Assembly: GCF_009834875.1 (NCBI RefSeq)
Contig: NZ_WVHT01000005.1
Location: forward strand, 124,001 to 188,000
Reading direction: 5' to 3'
Length of the DNA: 64,000 bases
DNA from: Hufsiella arboris
GTDB taxonomy: Bacteria > Bacteroidota > Bacteroidia > Sphingobacteriales > Sphingobacteriaceae
In this document: positions 52,890-62,059 of the stretch, in pieces
Layout of the letters: each line of letters opens with the position of its first letter
Position numbering within the stretch: the stretch's first letter is position 1
Made by a program: the position numbers and the translations under genes
The notes under the pieces: model-generated
Seen by the model: only the letters and a program-made list of their open reading frames with translations
Told to the model about the DNA's origin: nothing
The model's database searches: none

Positions 52890-54016
52890 TTTTCTTCCGG
52901 AAGCACGGCGGTCTTATTGTTGCTGAGAAGTTTGTTCATTTCGTTAATATAGGATTGAGCAACTGAATCCCAATTGTATTTCTCCGTTAAACCTTCGGAT
53001 ACATGCGATCGCAAATGTGATACGAGATCGTTATCCTTTTCTAATAGCGTCATAGCATCCGTTACCGCCTGTTGGTTTTCATCGAAAAACGTACCGAATT
53101 TGTTATCCAGCATTTCCCGGTTAAAAGGCGTATTAAGAGCCATAATTGCGCAATTACAAGCCATCGCGTAAAGCATCGTTGGATTGGTACCTCCATATTT
53201 ATGGCCATGTATATACACGAAACAATGTTTAAATAAGGTAATCAGTTCGGTGTTATCCGTAATATAACCCGGGAAAATCAAATTTTCGGATTTAAGCTTT
53301 TTCAGTCCGTCTGCATACTCATCCGCATAAGGTACATCGCCGACTATCACCAGTTTTTTCGAGGAAGGGTGTTTCAGAAAACCTTTAACGATTAAGTCTG
53401 CATTATTATCCGGAATCAGTCTCCCGACGATCAGGTAATATTCCTGGTTCATCAATCCCCATTTCGACAATAACGTTTCGTCAGAGTCTTTTACGGTTGG
53501 TGCACCATAAGCGATTACTTTGGAATCTTTGCCAAACTCATCCAAGTAAACTTTCCGCATCTCGTCGGCATCAGTAATTATCAGATCGTACAAGCGGGTT
53601 GACATTTTGGCGGCAAAATGAAAATATTTTGCTCCAAGACCCTTCCATTTCGGGCGAAGCCATTCCAGGCCGTCTACGTTGATCATTGTTTTAATTCCCA
53701 TAAGCTTTGGAATTATACCCAGGGGACCATTAGCAGCGTTTACAACCAGCCATACATCGTACGATTTAAAAAGCGCATGTGTAAAAGAGAGAAACGAATG
53801 CACTAATTGGCTGAGCGACTTTTTTTCAATGGTAGGTACGTAATGGAGATGTACACCATTTACTATTTTCGGAAAGCTGTCGAATAAGTTTTTGTGGCAA
53901 TAAACATGGACTTCGATACCCTGGGATACAAAGCGCTCCGCTACCTCTTTGACGAAAGTTTCGTAGCCGCTGTAAACGTACGGATATCCACGGGAACCGA
54001 TAATAGCAATTTTCAT
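52886..54016 (-). CDS. GT4 glycosyltransferase with DUF1972-type N terminus
   Basis: This encodes 376 residues. It opens MKIAIIGSRGYPYVYSGYET, the DUF1972/rhamnosyltransferase-type start (GSRGxPxxxGGxE pattern with one Gly changed to Ser). NVDGLEWLRPKWKGLGAKY and the GT-B donor site YLIVGRLIPDNNADLIVKG, then GGTNPTMLYAMAC, follow. Relatives usually add the second sugar after a WcaJ-type priming enzyme, and this gene overlaps the WcaJ-type gene by four bases. A -7 element precedes it at 54066-54073. Donor unknown. Confidence 0.87.
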   Translation of the reverse strand: MKIAIIGSRGYPYVYSGYETFVKEVAERFVSQGIEVHVYCHKNLFDSFPKIVNGVHLHYVPTIEKKSLSQLVHSFLSFTHALFKSYDVWLVVNAANGPLGIIPKLMGIKTMINVDGLEWLRPKWKGLGAKYFHFAAKMSTRLYDLIITDADEMRKVYLDEFGKDSKVIAYGAPTVKDSDETLLSKWGLMNQEYYLIVGRLIPDNNADLIVKGFLKHPSSKKLVIVGDVPYADEYADGLKKLKSENLIFPGYITDNTELITLFKHCFVYIHGHKYGGTNPTMLYAMACNCAIMALNTPFNREMLDNKFGTFFDENQQAVTDAMTLLEKDNDLVSHLRSHVSEGLTEKYNWDSVAQSYINEMNKLLSNNKTAVLPEEK

Positions 54017-54065
54017 GAAGATAGATTACTGGTAAATAAGACAGGCGCTTGATGCATCGTTGCGA

Positions 54066-54073
54066 CAAAAATA
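54066..54073 (-). promoter_or_regulatory. Candidate -7 element of the 54016-49841 operon
   Basis: On the minus strand TATTTTTG matches TAnnTTTG, about 49 bases before the ATG at 54016. It lies in the 122-base divergent region shared with the plus-strand glycosyltransferase at 54139. Confidence 0.45.
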
Positions 54074-54138
54074 TTTAAAAAATTAAAAACCTGAAGTAAC
54101 TATTACTTTTCTTTGTTGATAGTTAAAATTCGCCAAGC

Positions 54139-55068
54139 TTGATTCCAATCATATCAATTATCTATGTAAACTACAATTCGTCGGATTTACTCATACAATC
54201 TGCGGAATCACTTTTTGAAAAATGTAAGACCAATAACTATGAGGTTATAATCGTTGACAATAGTTCTGGCGTTCCTGATAAAGCCAATTTAATGGTTTGG
54301 TTATCAAAGCACAATGATAAAACAATACGTTTAATACAAAACGAATCAAATTATGGTTTTGGCAGGGCGAATAATACAGGATCACAAAACGCAAAAGGCA
54401 GGTATTTATTCTTTTTAAATCCGGATACAATAGTTTTAAATGATGTGTTATGGCTGTTTCGAAACTTTTTGGAAAATTCAGAAGTCAGTGTTGCAGCTTG
54501 TGGAGGAAGTTTGCTGAAAGCTGATCTGACACCAAATGATTCGTACGGCAATTTTCCGGGACTTTTGCAGGAAATTGGACAAGTTGGCTTAGGTGTAAAA
54601 TTTTTATTCAGGAAATATTATGCAGATAAAGTGGTCATAGCAAAACCTGTATCTTTAAGTACTCCGATGCGGGTGCCGTATATTGTAGGTGCGGATATTT
54701 TTATAAAAAAAGATGTTTTTCTGTCCGTTGGCGGTTTTGACGAAACTTATTTCATGTATTACGAGGAAACAGATTTGTTTAAAAAACTTGCATGTAAGGG
54801 AATGGATTCATTTGTTCTGCCAGATGCCAAAATTATTCACCTGGAAGGTTCTGGCGTTAGGCCGGAGGCGTCGTTTAATTACTGGAAATTTGAGCAACTC
54901 CTGAAAAGTAAATTGAATTACCACGCAAAATGGAACGGGTTCGTTAAGTTATGGCTGATTAAAGCAATCATACCACTTCAAATTTTTATACAATATTTGA
55001 AAGGGAATATGGGCCAGTCTTTAAGCAAACCATTTAAAATTTATGGTAAAGTGCTTGGCAAAATTTAG
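54139..55068 (+). CDS. GT2 glycosyltransferase (WbbL-like), TTG start
   Basis: This encodes 309 residues. IISIIYVNYNSSDLLIQSAESL, IIVDNSSGVPD, ESNYGFGRANNTG, the metal-binding FFLNPDT and GGFDETYFMYYEETDLFKKL are the pattern of WbbL-type rhamnosyltransferases. The start appears to be TTG at 54139: an in-frame TAA at 54124-54126 leaves no ATG or GTG before the conserved sequence. It is divergent from the minus-strand operon. A terminal hydrophobic segment near residues 275-295 may bind the membrane. dTDP-rhamnose is a possible donor. Confidence 0.82.
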   Translation: MIPIISIIYVNYNSSDLLIQSAESLFEKCKTNNYEVIIVDNSSGVPDKANLMVWLSKHNDKTIRLIQNESNYGFGRANNTGSQNAKGRYLFFLNPDTIVLNDVLWLFRNFLENSEVSVAACGGSLLKADLTPNDSYGNFPGLLQEIGQVGLGVKFLFRKYYADKVVIAKPVSLSTPMRVPYIVGADIFIKKDVFLSVGGFDETYFMYYEETDLFKKLACKGMDSFVLPDAKIIHLEGSGVRPEASFNYWKFEQLLKSKLNYHAKWNGFVKLWLIKAIIPLQIFIQYLKGNMGQSLSKPFKIYGKVLGKI

Positions 55069-55088
55069 AATATTACCACGTTTAACTT

Positions 55089-56222
55089 GTGACGAAAGAG
55101 AAAATTAAAATAGCATTTGACACCCATCATCTTTTATTGGAAAACGCTGGAACAAAAAGGGTGACCGTAAGTTTACTGAAAGAGTTTAAAAAAAACGAGG
55201 ACATCCAACTATCTGTACTTTCTCCCGGCTACTCGTTAAAAAGTGGTAAAACTGTCCCGGATAAGATATTGGGTCATTTGAAAAGATTTTTTTGGGTGCA
55301 TATTCAGCTGCCCTGGCTTTGTGTGTTAAAAAAGACTGACGTGCTCTTTTCTCCTGAATTTAATACGCCATTGTTTACATTCTGCAAGCGAGTGGTTATC
55401 GCGCATGACGCACATACGAGAGCACAACGGCAGTATGTAAGCAAGGCATGGTTTTATTTTTATTACATGCCGTTTATTGAACTTCCGATACGTTTCGCTG
55501 ATGTCGTGTTTACAGTTTCAAATTTTTCGAAAAATGAATTGTCAAAACTTATGGGCATCAACCAGGAAAAGATAGTTGTTGCCTATAATTCGGTTGATGA
55601 ACTATTCAATCAAAATACCTTAAACGAACAGCAACAACTGCCCGCAGGATTAAAAGAAAAAGAATATTTAATGTTCATTGGTACATTTGAAAGCCGAAAA
55701 AATGTTGACCGTTTACTTGAAGCATTTGCTCTAATAAAAAACAAGAACTCCGAAGCGCTGGCTGATCTAAAACTCGCGATAAGTGGTAATCCCTCAAAAA
55801 GCAAGTATTCGGACCGGAGCAATGATATCGTGCAGTTAATTGATAACCTTGGGCTTAAAGATGATATTATTTTTTGTGGTTTTATAGCGGACAACGATCT
55901 TCCTCTGGTGTATTCCAATGCTATTTTGATTGCTTTTCCATCGCTTTATGAAGGTTTTGGCTTGCCAATACTCGAAGCATTTTCATGTAGCGTTCCGGTA
56001 CTGATCTCAAATATTGAAGCATTAACCGAGGTTGCGGACCACGCGGCCCTCACTTGCGACCCAAATGATGTGAAGGACATAGCCGAAAAGCTTGAATCGC
56101 TTATCTTCAATCAAAAATTACGTGATGAGCTGGTAATACGCGGAACGGAGCGGCTTAATGATTTCTCGTGGAAAAGAACAAGCGATTTAATGATAGAAAA
56201 AATAAAGGAGCTGGTACGTTAA
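55089..56222 (+). CDS. GT4 glycosyltransferase, GTG start
   Basis: This encodes 377 residues. The start is GTG at 55089 (MTKEKIKIAFDTHHLL). The GT-B donor site is complete: MFIGTFESRKNVDRLLEAF, IIFCGFIADNDLPLVYSNA, and the E-x7-E motif in YEGFGLPILEAFSCSVPVL. The acceptor domain carries FSPEFNTPL and VIAHDAHTRAQ. It resembles mannosyl- and rhamnosyltransferases of the GT4 family. Its TAA overlaps the ATG of the GT9 gene by one base. Confidence 0.88.
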   Translation: MTKEKIKIAFDTHHLLLENAGTKRVTVSLLKEFKKNEDIQLSVLSPGYSLKSGKTVPDKILGHLKRFFWVHIQLPWLCVLKKTDVLFSPEFNTPLFTFCKRVVIAHDAHTRAQRQYVSKAWFYFYYMPFIELPIRFADVVFTVSNFSKNELSKLMGINQEKIVVAYNSVDELFNQNTLNEQQQLPAGLKEKEYLMFIGTFESRKNVDRLLEAFALIKNKNSEALADLKLAISGNPSKSKYSDRSNDIVQLIDNLGLKDDIIFCGFIADNDLPLVYSNAILIAFPSLYEGFGLPILEAFSCSVPVLISNIEALTEVADHAALTCDPNDVKDIAEKLESLIFNQKLRDELVIRGTERLNDFSWKRTSDLMIEKIKELVR

Positions 56223-57388
56223 TGTCTAATACTACAGTACACAACAAAAAGAAGGCATTTGCTTTATCGCTCGTTAACCTGCTGATCGATCTATTATGGC
56301 TGCCGTCTAAAATAATAAGCAAACGGGTTGATCCCACCGTTATTAATCCTGAAAAGATTTTGGTGGTCAGGCTGGATCATATCGGAGATATTGTCATGAC
56401 GACCCCTGCCTTCACGTTGCTGAAACAACGATTCCCCGATTCAAAAATGTATCTCCTCTGCAGTTTAGCAAACCAACAATTGTTTCAAGGTGATAACCGT
56501 TTCGAAAAGACATTTGCTTTTAACTGGCCATGGGACAGGCAGGCAAAAGTAAAGTGGTCGACAGCGAAAATAAAGGAGCTGCTTAAACTTATCTCACTAA
56601 TAAGAAAGGAAAAAATTGACCTGTTTATCGATTTCAGAGGCGACCTGCGTTTTGTGGTTTTATTTGGCCTTTTAACCGGCATCGATGTTCGCTTAAGCAA
56701 TTCCAGGACCGGCAACAAAAACCTCCTTACATTTCGTGCGGATTATGATGTTGAAAAACATGAGGTGAAGAAATGTTTGGATATCATCGGCCCTTTCGTT
56801 AAGCCAAAAACTGAGTTGTTCCCTAGTCTTTTTATTAATGAAAATGATCAAGCTGATATCAGGCTGTTATTAATAAACAATGGGATTATGCCCGCTAATA
56901 AAATGGCACTCGTTGCTCCCTATTCATCGAAGGATATTAAATCATGGCCTGATGATTATTTCAGAAAGATTATAAGTTTTCTGATCAAAAACGATTACCA
57001 GGTTTTAATTACCGGTACTGCCGATCATGCACAGCATTCCTTAGAACTTATTTCAGGATTTGAAAAAAATGTATTTTCACTGGCTGGTAAAACAAGCGTT
57101 AGAGAGGCAGCGGCATTGGTAAGCGTTTCCAATATGATTGTTGGGGTTGATACGGGAATAACCCATATTGCATCCTGTTTTGATATACCGGTAGTCGCAA
57201 TTTTTGGATCAACCAGGTCTGTTGAGTTCAGGCCATATTCGCCCAAAGCTTTTGTCATCGAAACTAATACGTGTTTGTGCAATCAGTTATTACATTTAAG
57301 CTGCGAGCACAAAACCGGATCAATTTCTAAATGCATGACCGATGTGAAACCTGAAATGGTAATTCAAGTGATCAAACAGTTTGTGTAA
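56222..57388 (+). CDS. GT9 heptosyltransferase-family protein
   Basis: This encodes 388 residues from the ATG at 56222, which overlaps the previous stop (TAATG); the frame is open 54 bases further upstream inside the GT4 gene. The GT9 pattern is clear: ILVVRLDHIGDIVMTTPAF near residue 44, LFIDFRGDLRF, VAPYSSKDIKSWPDDYF, VLITGTADHAQHS, LAGKTSVREAAALVSVS, and the donor loop VGVDTGITHIASCFDIPVVAIFG. The family transfers ADP-heptose to LPS core or related sugars to glycans. The donor here is unknown. The last 17 bases overlap the 3' end of the opposing polymerase-like gene. Confidence 0.9.
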   Translation: MSNTTVHNKKKAFALSLVNLLIDLLWLPSKIISKRVDPTVINPEKILVVRLDHIGDIVMTTPAFTLLKQRFPDSKMYLLCSLANQQLFQGDNRFEKTFAFNWPWDRQAKVKWSTAKIKELLKLISLIRKEKIDLFIDFRGDLRFVVLFGLLTGIDVRLSNSRTGNKNLLTFRADYDVEKHEVKKCLDIIGPFVKPKTELFPSLFINENDQADIRLLLINNGIMPANKMALVAPYSSKDIKSWPDDYFRKIISFLIKNDYQVLITGTADHAQHSLELISGFEKNVFSLAGKTSVREAAALVSVSNMIVGVDTGITHIASCFDIPVVAIFGSTRSVEFRPYSPKAFVIETNTCLCNQLLHLSCEHKTGSISKCMTDVKPEMVIQVIKQFV

Positions 57389-58766
57389 ATTTGATTTTTT
57401 CAACCCTTTTTTCTGAAGAGCTCTTACTGGCAATTACACTGATAAATAGCCCGGAAAAAAACCAGGTCAGGTAGGAGATGTAAGAAGATATTTCCAATTC
57501 GGAAGTGAACAAGGGTATCAATAACCCTATCTTGATGAGTAAAACCATCAAGCAAAGTTTTCTTTCTTTTCCTTTTAACGAAGGAAATTTTTGCCAGGCG
57601 GTTTTAATAATTATAAAATATGTTGCCAGATACGCCAGGCCTGCAATAATTCCAGCCTGAACTCCGATTATTATAAACTCATTTTCGCCGCCGGTATTTT
57701 CACCGGTATTGCCAGCAAGTATTCCGGAAGTTCCCATACCGATGCCAAAAGGATGGCTGATTATAGAATTGATGCCTTCTATCCATCCAATTATATGGCC
57801 AACGCTTGATGGGTTAGAGAAATTTATGGTACTGATTATAAAGTCCTGAATTTCTTTGTTTCTTAACAAGAATAAGAAATATAGCACACCGCAAACGGCC
57901 AAGGAGTAAATTAGATTGGTAATAACCCTTTTTTTGGTTACCAGCGCATATACATATATCATCAAAAAATAGCTGATAAATGACGAACGGGATATTGCCA
58001 GGAAGATGCATATCTGTGTAGCTGCCAGAGTTACAATGCCAAAGTTAGTCAGCTTGATCTTATTTTCATCAGTAGTGCTTATTGAAGCTATTATCGCTAA
58101 AGACAATAGCGTTGAGCCAGCAAGTTCAAGCGGGCTTGCAAAGAAGCTGGCAAATCGTTTCAAGCCTTCGTCTGTTTCAAAAGTAAATGTAAGCCCATAC
58201 CTTCCGGTTGCTTCGGCATCGTAAAAATAATATTGATAGTCAGCATATCCAGTCATGGTTTGGAAATGCTGGTAGGTAACAAATTCGTAAAGAACTAATA
58301 CGCTTGCCGCGATAGTTACATACAGTATGTAGTTATAATATTTATGAAGCTGAAAAGAGCGAAAATCAAATAACCTGCCGCAGAGATACAGTAATGGAAA
58401 GAATGCTATATTTTTCAAGGATGCAATACGGTCAGAAAGCGGTTGAACTCCTATCGGCAGCAGAGCGTAAATCACGGTATATATCAAATAAAATCCAACT
58501 ACATAGTCAACCGTCTGAAACCTGAACGTCTTTTTATTCCAATAAATTTGTATTCCTAATAAAAGAAGAACAATAAGTTCTTTCAGAGATTTAAACAATC
58601 CGATCAGGCTGGTGAATCCCAAACTGAATGTGATTGACAGTACGGTATTATAAATACATAAACCGAAAATCAGAAAGATTAGAAAGCCCTGGCGTTTTTT
58701 CTCTATTAAAAACTTTAACGCTACCAGAAATGCCGATATGTATATGACTGGAAATATTGCAAGCAT
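57372..58766 (-). CDS. O-antigen polymerase/ligase-like membrane protein
   Basis: This encodes 464 residues with about twelve membrane helices. A large periplasmic loop holds VGHIIGWIEGINSIISHPFGIGMGTSG and GGENEFIIIGVQAG, matching the Wzy_C loop pattern (HPxxGxGxGT, then NEF) of O-antigen ligases and polymerases. It is more like WaaL/exopolysaccharide polymerases than the Wzy-like protein at 32689-33903. It would polymerise or transfer the system B glycan. Its 3' end overlaps the GT9 gene by 17 bases, and the acyltransferase gene lies 14 bases upstream on the same strand. Confidence 0.85.
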   Translation of the reverse strand: MLAIFPVIYISAFLVALKFLIEKKRQGFLIFLIFGLCIYNTVLSITFSLGFTSLIGLFKSLKELIVLLLLGIQIYWNKKTFRFQTVDYVVGFYLIYTVIYALLPIGVQPLSDRIASLKNIAFFPLLYLCGRLFDFRSFQLHKYYNYILYVTIAASVLVLYEFVTYQHFQTMTGYADYQYYFYDAEATGRYGLTFTFETDEGLKRFASFFASPLELAGSTLLSLAIIASISTTDENKIKLTNFGIVTLAATQICIFLAISRSSFISYFLMIYVYALVTKKRVITNLIYSLAVCGVLYFLFLLRNKEIQDFIISTINFSNPSSVGHIIGWIEGINSIISHPFGIGMGTSGILAGNTGENTGGENEFIIIGVQAGIIAGLAYLATYFIIIKTAWQKFPSLKGKERKLCLMVLLIKIGLLIPLFTSELEISSYISYLTWFFSGLFISVIASKSSSEKRVEKIKFTQTV

Positions 58767-58780
58767 CGCCGTTTTATTCG

Positions 58781-59845
58781 TTATTTAATGTTTTGCCAAT
58801 TCCTTCTTTTCTTTTTCAAAAAGAATGATTCAAAGTATTTATATGATAAATGCGCACAAATAATTGTTAAAAATAGCGTAGTAACAGTAGTATAAAAAAT
58901 AGAGACAGATGGAGTAAGATTTAATTGTTTGAGTATTTTAAGATAAGCAAACAAAACACCATACAGAACAATGTAATGGTACATGTAAATTCCATATGAA
59001 ATTTGACCCAAATAATTTATCAACTGATTTTTTATAACAATAGGAGGATAATAGGCAATCATCGTGATAAACAATCCTGATATTATCATTGTGCAGGCTT
59101 CCAGGGCAAACCGGTTGAGGTGATCCTGCAGGTTTGTAAAGAATAAAAGAAGGAAAATTAAAATAAGGGTATATTTTATAAAGGATATTTTCAGGAAACT
59201 TAATTTCTTATATAAAATAGACACTACTCCTCCAAATAGAAGATAAAAGTACATTAAGTCAAAACGCATCAATAAGTCGGAGTTGACGTATATAATTAAG
59301 TAAACAACCAAGATCGAACACAGCACCAAAATCAAATATTTTGATCTAATCGTTTTGATCAATAGTGGAATTATCAGGTAAAATTGTTCTTCGATACCTA
59401 TTGACCACAGCACCAAAAATATTGCTCCCGGATCATAGATGATATTGAAGATGTTAGGCAGAAAAACAACATAATAAGCCGCCAGCTGGAAAAGATTGTA
59501 TTTAATGTTGAAATTTATACCGACAGTGGGCAAGAGAAAATGGTAAACAATGATGCCGGTTAAAATAACCAAATAATAAGCCGGAAATATTCTTAAGGCG
59601 CGCCGGCTATAAAATTCCTTTAAGTTGACGGTATTCGTTTCGGTTTTCTCGTTGTACAGCAATTTGATGATTAGAAACCCGCTAAGGGTAAAGAAAAACT
59701 TTACAGCCTCGGTGCCGCGTTGGAAAATCACAAGATCGTTGTAAAAAGGAATATTTAAGCTTTTCGACAATAATGGCACATGAAATAAAACAACGACAAC
59801 GGCAAGGAATAATCGTAATGGATTAAGATTTGGAAGTTGCTTCAT
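58781..59845 (-). CDS. Acyltransferase 3 family membrane protein
   Basis: This encodes 354 residues with about ten membrane helices. The family opening LNPLRLFLAVVVVLFHVPLL, with its catalytic His, is followed by GTEAVKFFFTLSGFLIIKLL, FYSRRALRIFPAYYLVI and LWSIGIEEQFYLIIPLLI. These are standard for the OafA/WcaK-like acyltransferase 3 group. It probably O-acetylates the system B sugar in the membrane. It is the first gene of a two-gene minus operon with the polymerase. The 116 bases between it and dxs hold no gene. Confidence 0.92.
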   Translation of the reverse strand: MKQLPNLNPLRLFLAVVVVLFHVPLLSKSLNIPFYNDLVIFQRGTEAVKFFFTLSGFLIIKLLYNEKTETNTVNLKEFYSRRALRIFPAYYLVILTGIIVYHFLLPTVGINFNIKYNLFQLAAYYVVFLPNIFNIIYDPGAIFLVLWSIGIEEQFYLIIPLLIKTIRSKYLILVLCSILVVYLIIYVNSDLLMRFDLMYFYLLFGGVVSILYKKLSFLKISFIKYTLILIFLLLFFTNLQDHLNRFALEACTMIISGLFITMIAYYPPIVIKNQLINYLGQISYGIYMYHYIVLYGVLFAYLKILKQLNLTPSVSIFYTTVTTLFLTIICAHLSYKYFESFFLKKKRRNWQNIK

Positions 59846-59961
59846 TCAATAGGGAAAGTACTTTAATATTAACTAGCATTTGCTGCTGAAGCACTTGAAT
59901 AGTGTAAGCATGTAAGCGACGAATTCGATTATTTAATTAAGGGTAGTTAAGCACAGGCCAA

Positions 59962-61890
59962 CTAGCAGGCAATTATGTTAGTAGTTCTTGTTAACGCAAG
60001 TTTTTTCACCGACTCAACTATCGCGGCAGCATCATAACCACATTCTGCCCACAACTCCGGCTGCTCCCCATGTTCAATAATTTTATCAGGAATACCTAAA
60101 CGAACTACCTGTGCAGCATAATTATTATCTGCCATAAATTCAAGAACCGCGCTTCCTATGCCGCCTTCCAGGCAGCCATCCTCCACGGTAACAACTTTCG
60201 AGAAATTGGTGAATACTTCATGCAATAATTCAGCATCAAGTGGCTTGGCGAAACGGAGGTCGTAATGCGCAGGATGTATACCTTCAGAATTCAAATCCAC
60301 ACATGCTTTAACTGCTTCATTTCCGATTGATCCGAAGCTCAGAATCGCAACATCTTCACCGTCGCATACTTTACGACCTTTTCCAACCTGGATAGCCTTC
60401 ATAGGGCGTTTCCAATCGGGCATAACCCCATTTCCACGCGGATAACGGATGCTGAATGGTCCCATATTTTCCTGCTGAGCAGTAAACATTAAGTTGCGAA
60501 GTTCCTCTTCATTCATAGGGGAAGACACAATCATATTTGGGATGCAGCGCATATATGCAATATCATAAGCTCCATGGTGAGTTGGGCCATCCGCGCCCGC
60601 GACACCCGCACGATCAAGGCAAAAAACAACGTTCAGCTTTTGTATAGCCACATCATGTATCACCTGGTCGTATGCCCGCTGCATAAAACTTGAATAAATA
60701 TTGCAGAAAGGCACGAGGCCCTGCGTTGCAAGTCCTGCAGAAAACGTTACCGCATGTTGCTCGGCAATGCCCACGTCAAAGGCACGTTTCGGCATGGTTT
60801 TCATCATGATGTTTAAGGAACATCCGCTTGGCATCGCAGGAGTAATCCCCATGATCTTATCATTTTTCTCAGCTAGTTCAACAATCGTATGACCAAAGAC
60901 GTCCTGGTATTTCGGTGGTTGTGGTTTGTCTGAAACAGATTTTTTTATTTCGCCTGTAATTTTATCGAACAGGCCTGGAGCGTGCCATTTTGTTTGTTCT
61001 TTTTCAGCTAACGCGAACCCTTTGCCTTTTACTGTAACGCAATGGAGAAGTTTTGGCCCGGGGATATCTCTTAAATCTTTTAAAATTTTGGCGAGGTGCT
61101 TAACATCATGACCGTCAATCGGACCGAAATATCTGAACTTTAAAGCCTCAAACATATTGCTCTTGTTAAGCAATGTTCCTTTGATGCTTTTCTCAAGTTT
61201 CTTAACTACCTGGTGGGCATTTGGTCCTAATTCAGATATTTTATTTAATACATGAGCAATGTCATCCCGGAAACGGTTGTACGACTTAGAGGTTGTAATA
61301 TCGGTAAGATATTCCTTTAAAGCGCCAACATTCGGATCGATTGACATGCAGTTATCATTGAGGATAACCAGTAAATTAGAATTTTCAATTCCGGCATGGT
61401 TTAACGCTTCGAAGGCCATTCCTGCAGTCATTGCACCGTCGCCGATCACGGCCACATGTTGACGGTCGGTTTCACCTTTGTATTGCGAGGCAACAGCCAT
61501 TCCAAGAGCTGCCGAAATAGATGTGGAAGAGTGGCCGACGCCGAAAGTATCGTATTCGCTCTCAGTGCGTTTTGGAAAACCACTGATACCTTTATAAATA
61601 CGGTTTGTATGAAAAACATCACGGCGACCGGTAAGTATTTTATGGCCATAAGCCTGGTGACCTACGTCCCATACTAACTGATCGTATGGAGTATTCAGAA
61701 CATAATGTAAGGCAACCGTTAATTCCACAACACCCAAACTTGCGCCGAAATGCCCACCGTTTACTGAAACAACATCGATAATGTACTGGCGTAATTCCTG
61801 ACAAACTTTTTCAAGTTCGTCTTCGCTAAGTTTCTTTAAATCAGAAGGATAATTGATTGTTTCTAACAGTTCTCCCGCCTTAACTTCCAT
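59962..61890 (-). CDS. dxs: 1-deoxy-D-xylulose-5-phosphate synthase
   Basis: Dxs condenses pyruvate and glyceraldehyde-3-phosphate to DXP, the first step of the MEP isoprenoid pathway (undecaprenyl carriers depend on it). It has 642 residues and all motifs: NGGHFGASLGVVELTVALH with the catalytic His, WDVGHQAYGHKILTGRR, AVIGDGAMTAGMAFEALNHAG and NDNCMS (TPP/Mg site), DVGIAEQHAVTFSAGLA with the catalytic Glu, CLDRAGVAGADGPTHHGAYD and SIRYPRGNG. It is a conserved housekeeping gene that marks the right edge of the polysaccharide island. Confidence 0.97.
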   Translation of the reverse strand: MEVKAGELLETINYPSDLKKLSEDELEKVCQELRQYIIDVVSVNGGHFGASLGVVELTVALHYVLNTPYDQLVWDVGHQAYGHKILTGRRDVFHTNRIYKGISGFPKRTESEYDTFGVGHSSTSISAALGMAVASQYKGETDRQHVAVIGDGAMTAGMAFEALNHAGIENSNLLVILNDNCMSIDPNVGALKEYLTDITTSKSYNRFRDDIAHVLNKISELGPNAHQVVKKLEKSIKGTLLNKSNMFEALKFRYFGPIDGHDVKHLAKILKDLRDIPGPKLLHCVTVKGKGFALAEKEQTKWHAPGLFDKITGEIKKSVSDKPQPPKYQDVFGHTIVELAEKNDKIMGITPAMPSGCSLNIMMKTMPKRAFDVGIAEQHAVTFSAGLATQGLVPFCNIYSSFMQRAYDQVIHDVAIQKLNVVFCLDRAGVAGADGPTHHGAYDIAYMRCIPNMIVSSPMNEEELRNLMFTAQQENMGPFSIRYPRGNGVMPDWKRPMKAIQVGKGRKVCDGEDVAILSFGSIGNEAVKACVDLNSEGIHPAHYDLRFAKPLDAELLHEVFTNFSKVVTVEDGCLEGGIGSAVLEFMADNNYAAQVVRLGIPDKIIEHGEQPELWAECGYDAAAIVESVKKLALTRTTNIIAC

Positions 61891-62059
61891 GTGTATTAAA
61901 ATATCAATTGAAAGTACAAATTAACTCAAATAGTTTTATAGTAGCTACAGAATTTTTTTGTACAATTTAAACGATTGCAGTTTTAGGAAAATGAACTTAT
62001 AATTAACGCTTTGGATAAATTATAGTATAATTACGCCGCTTAAATCGACCGCTTATTTA

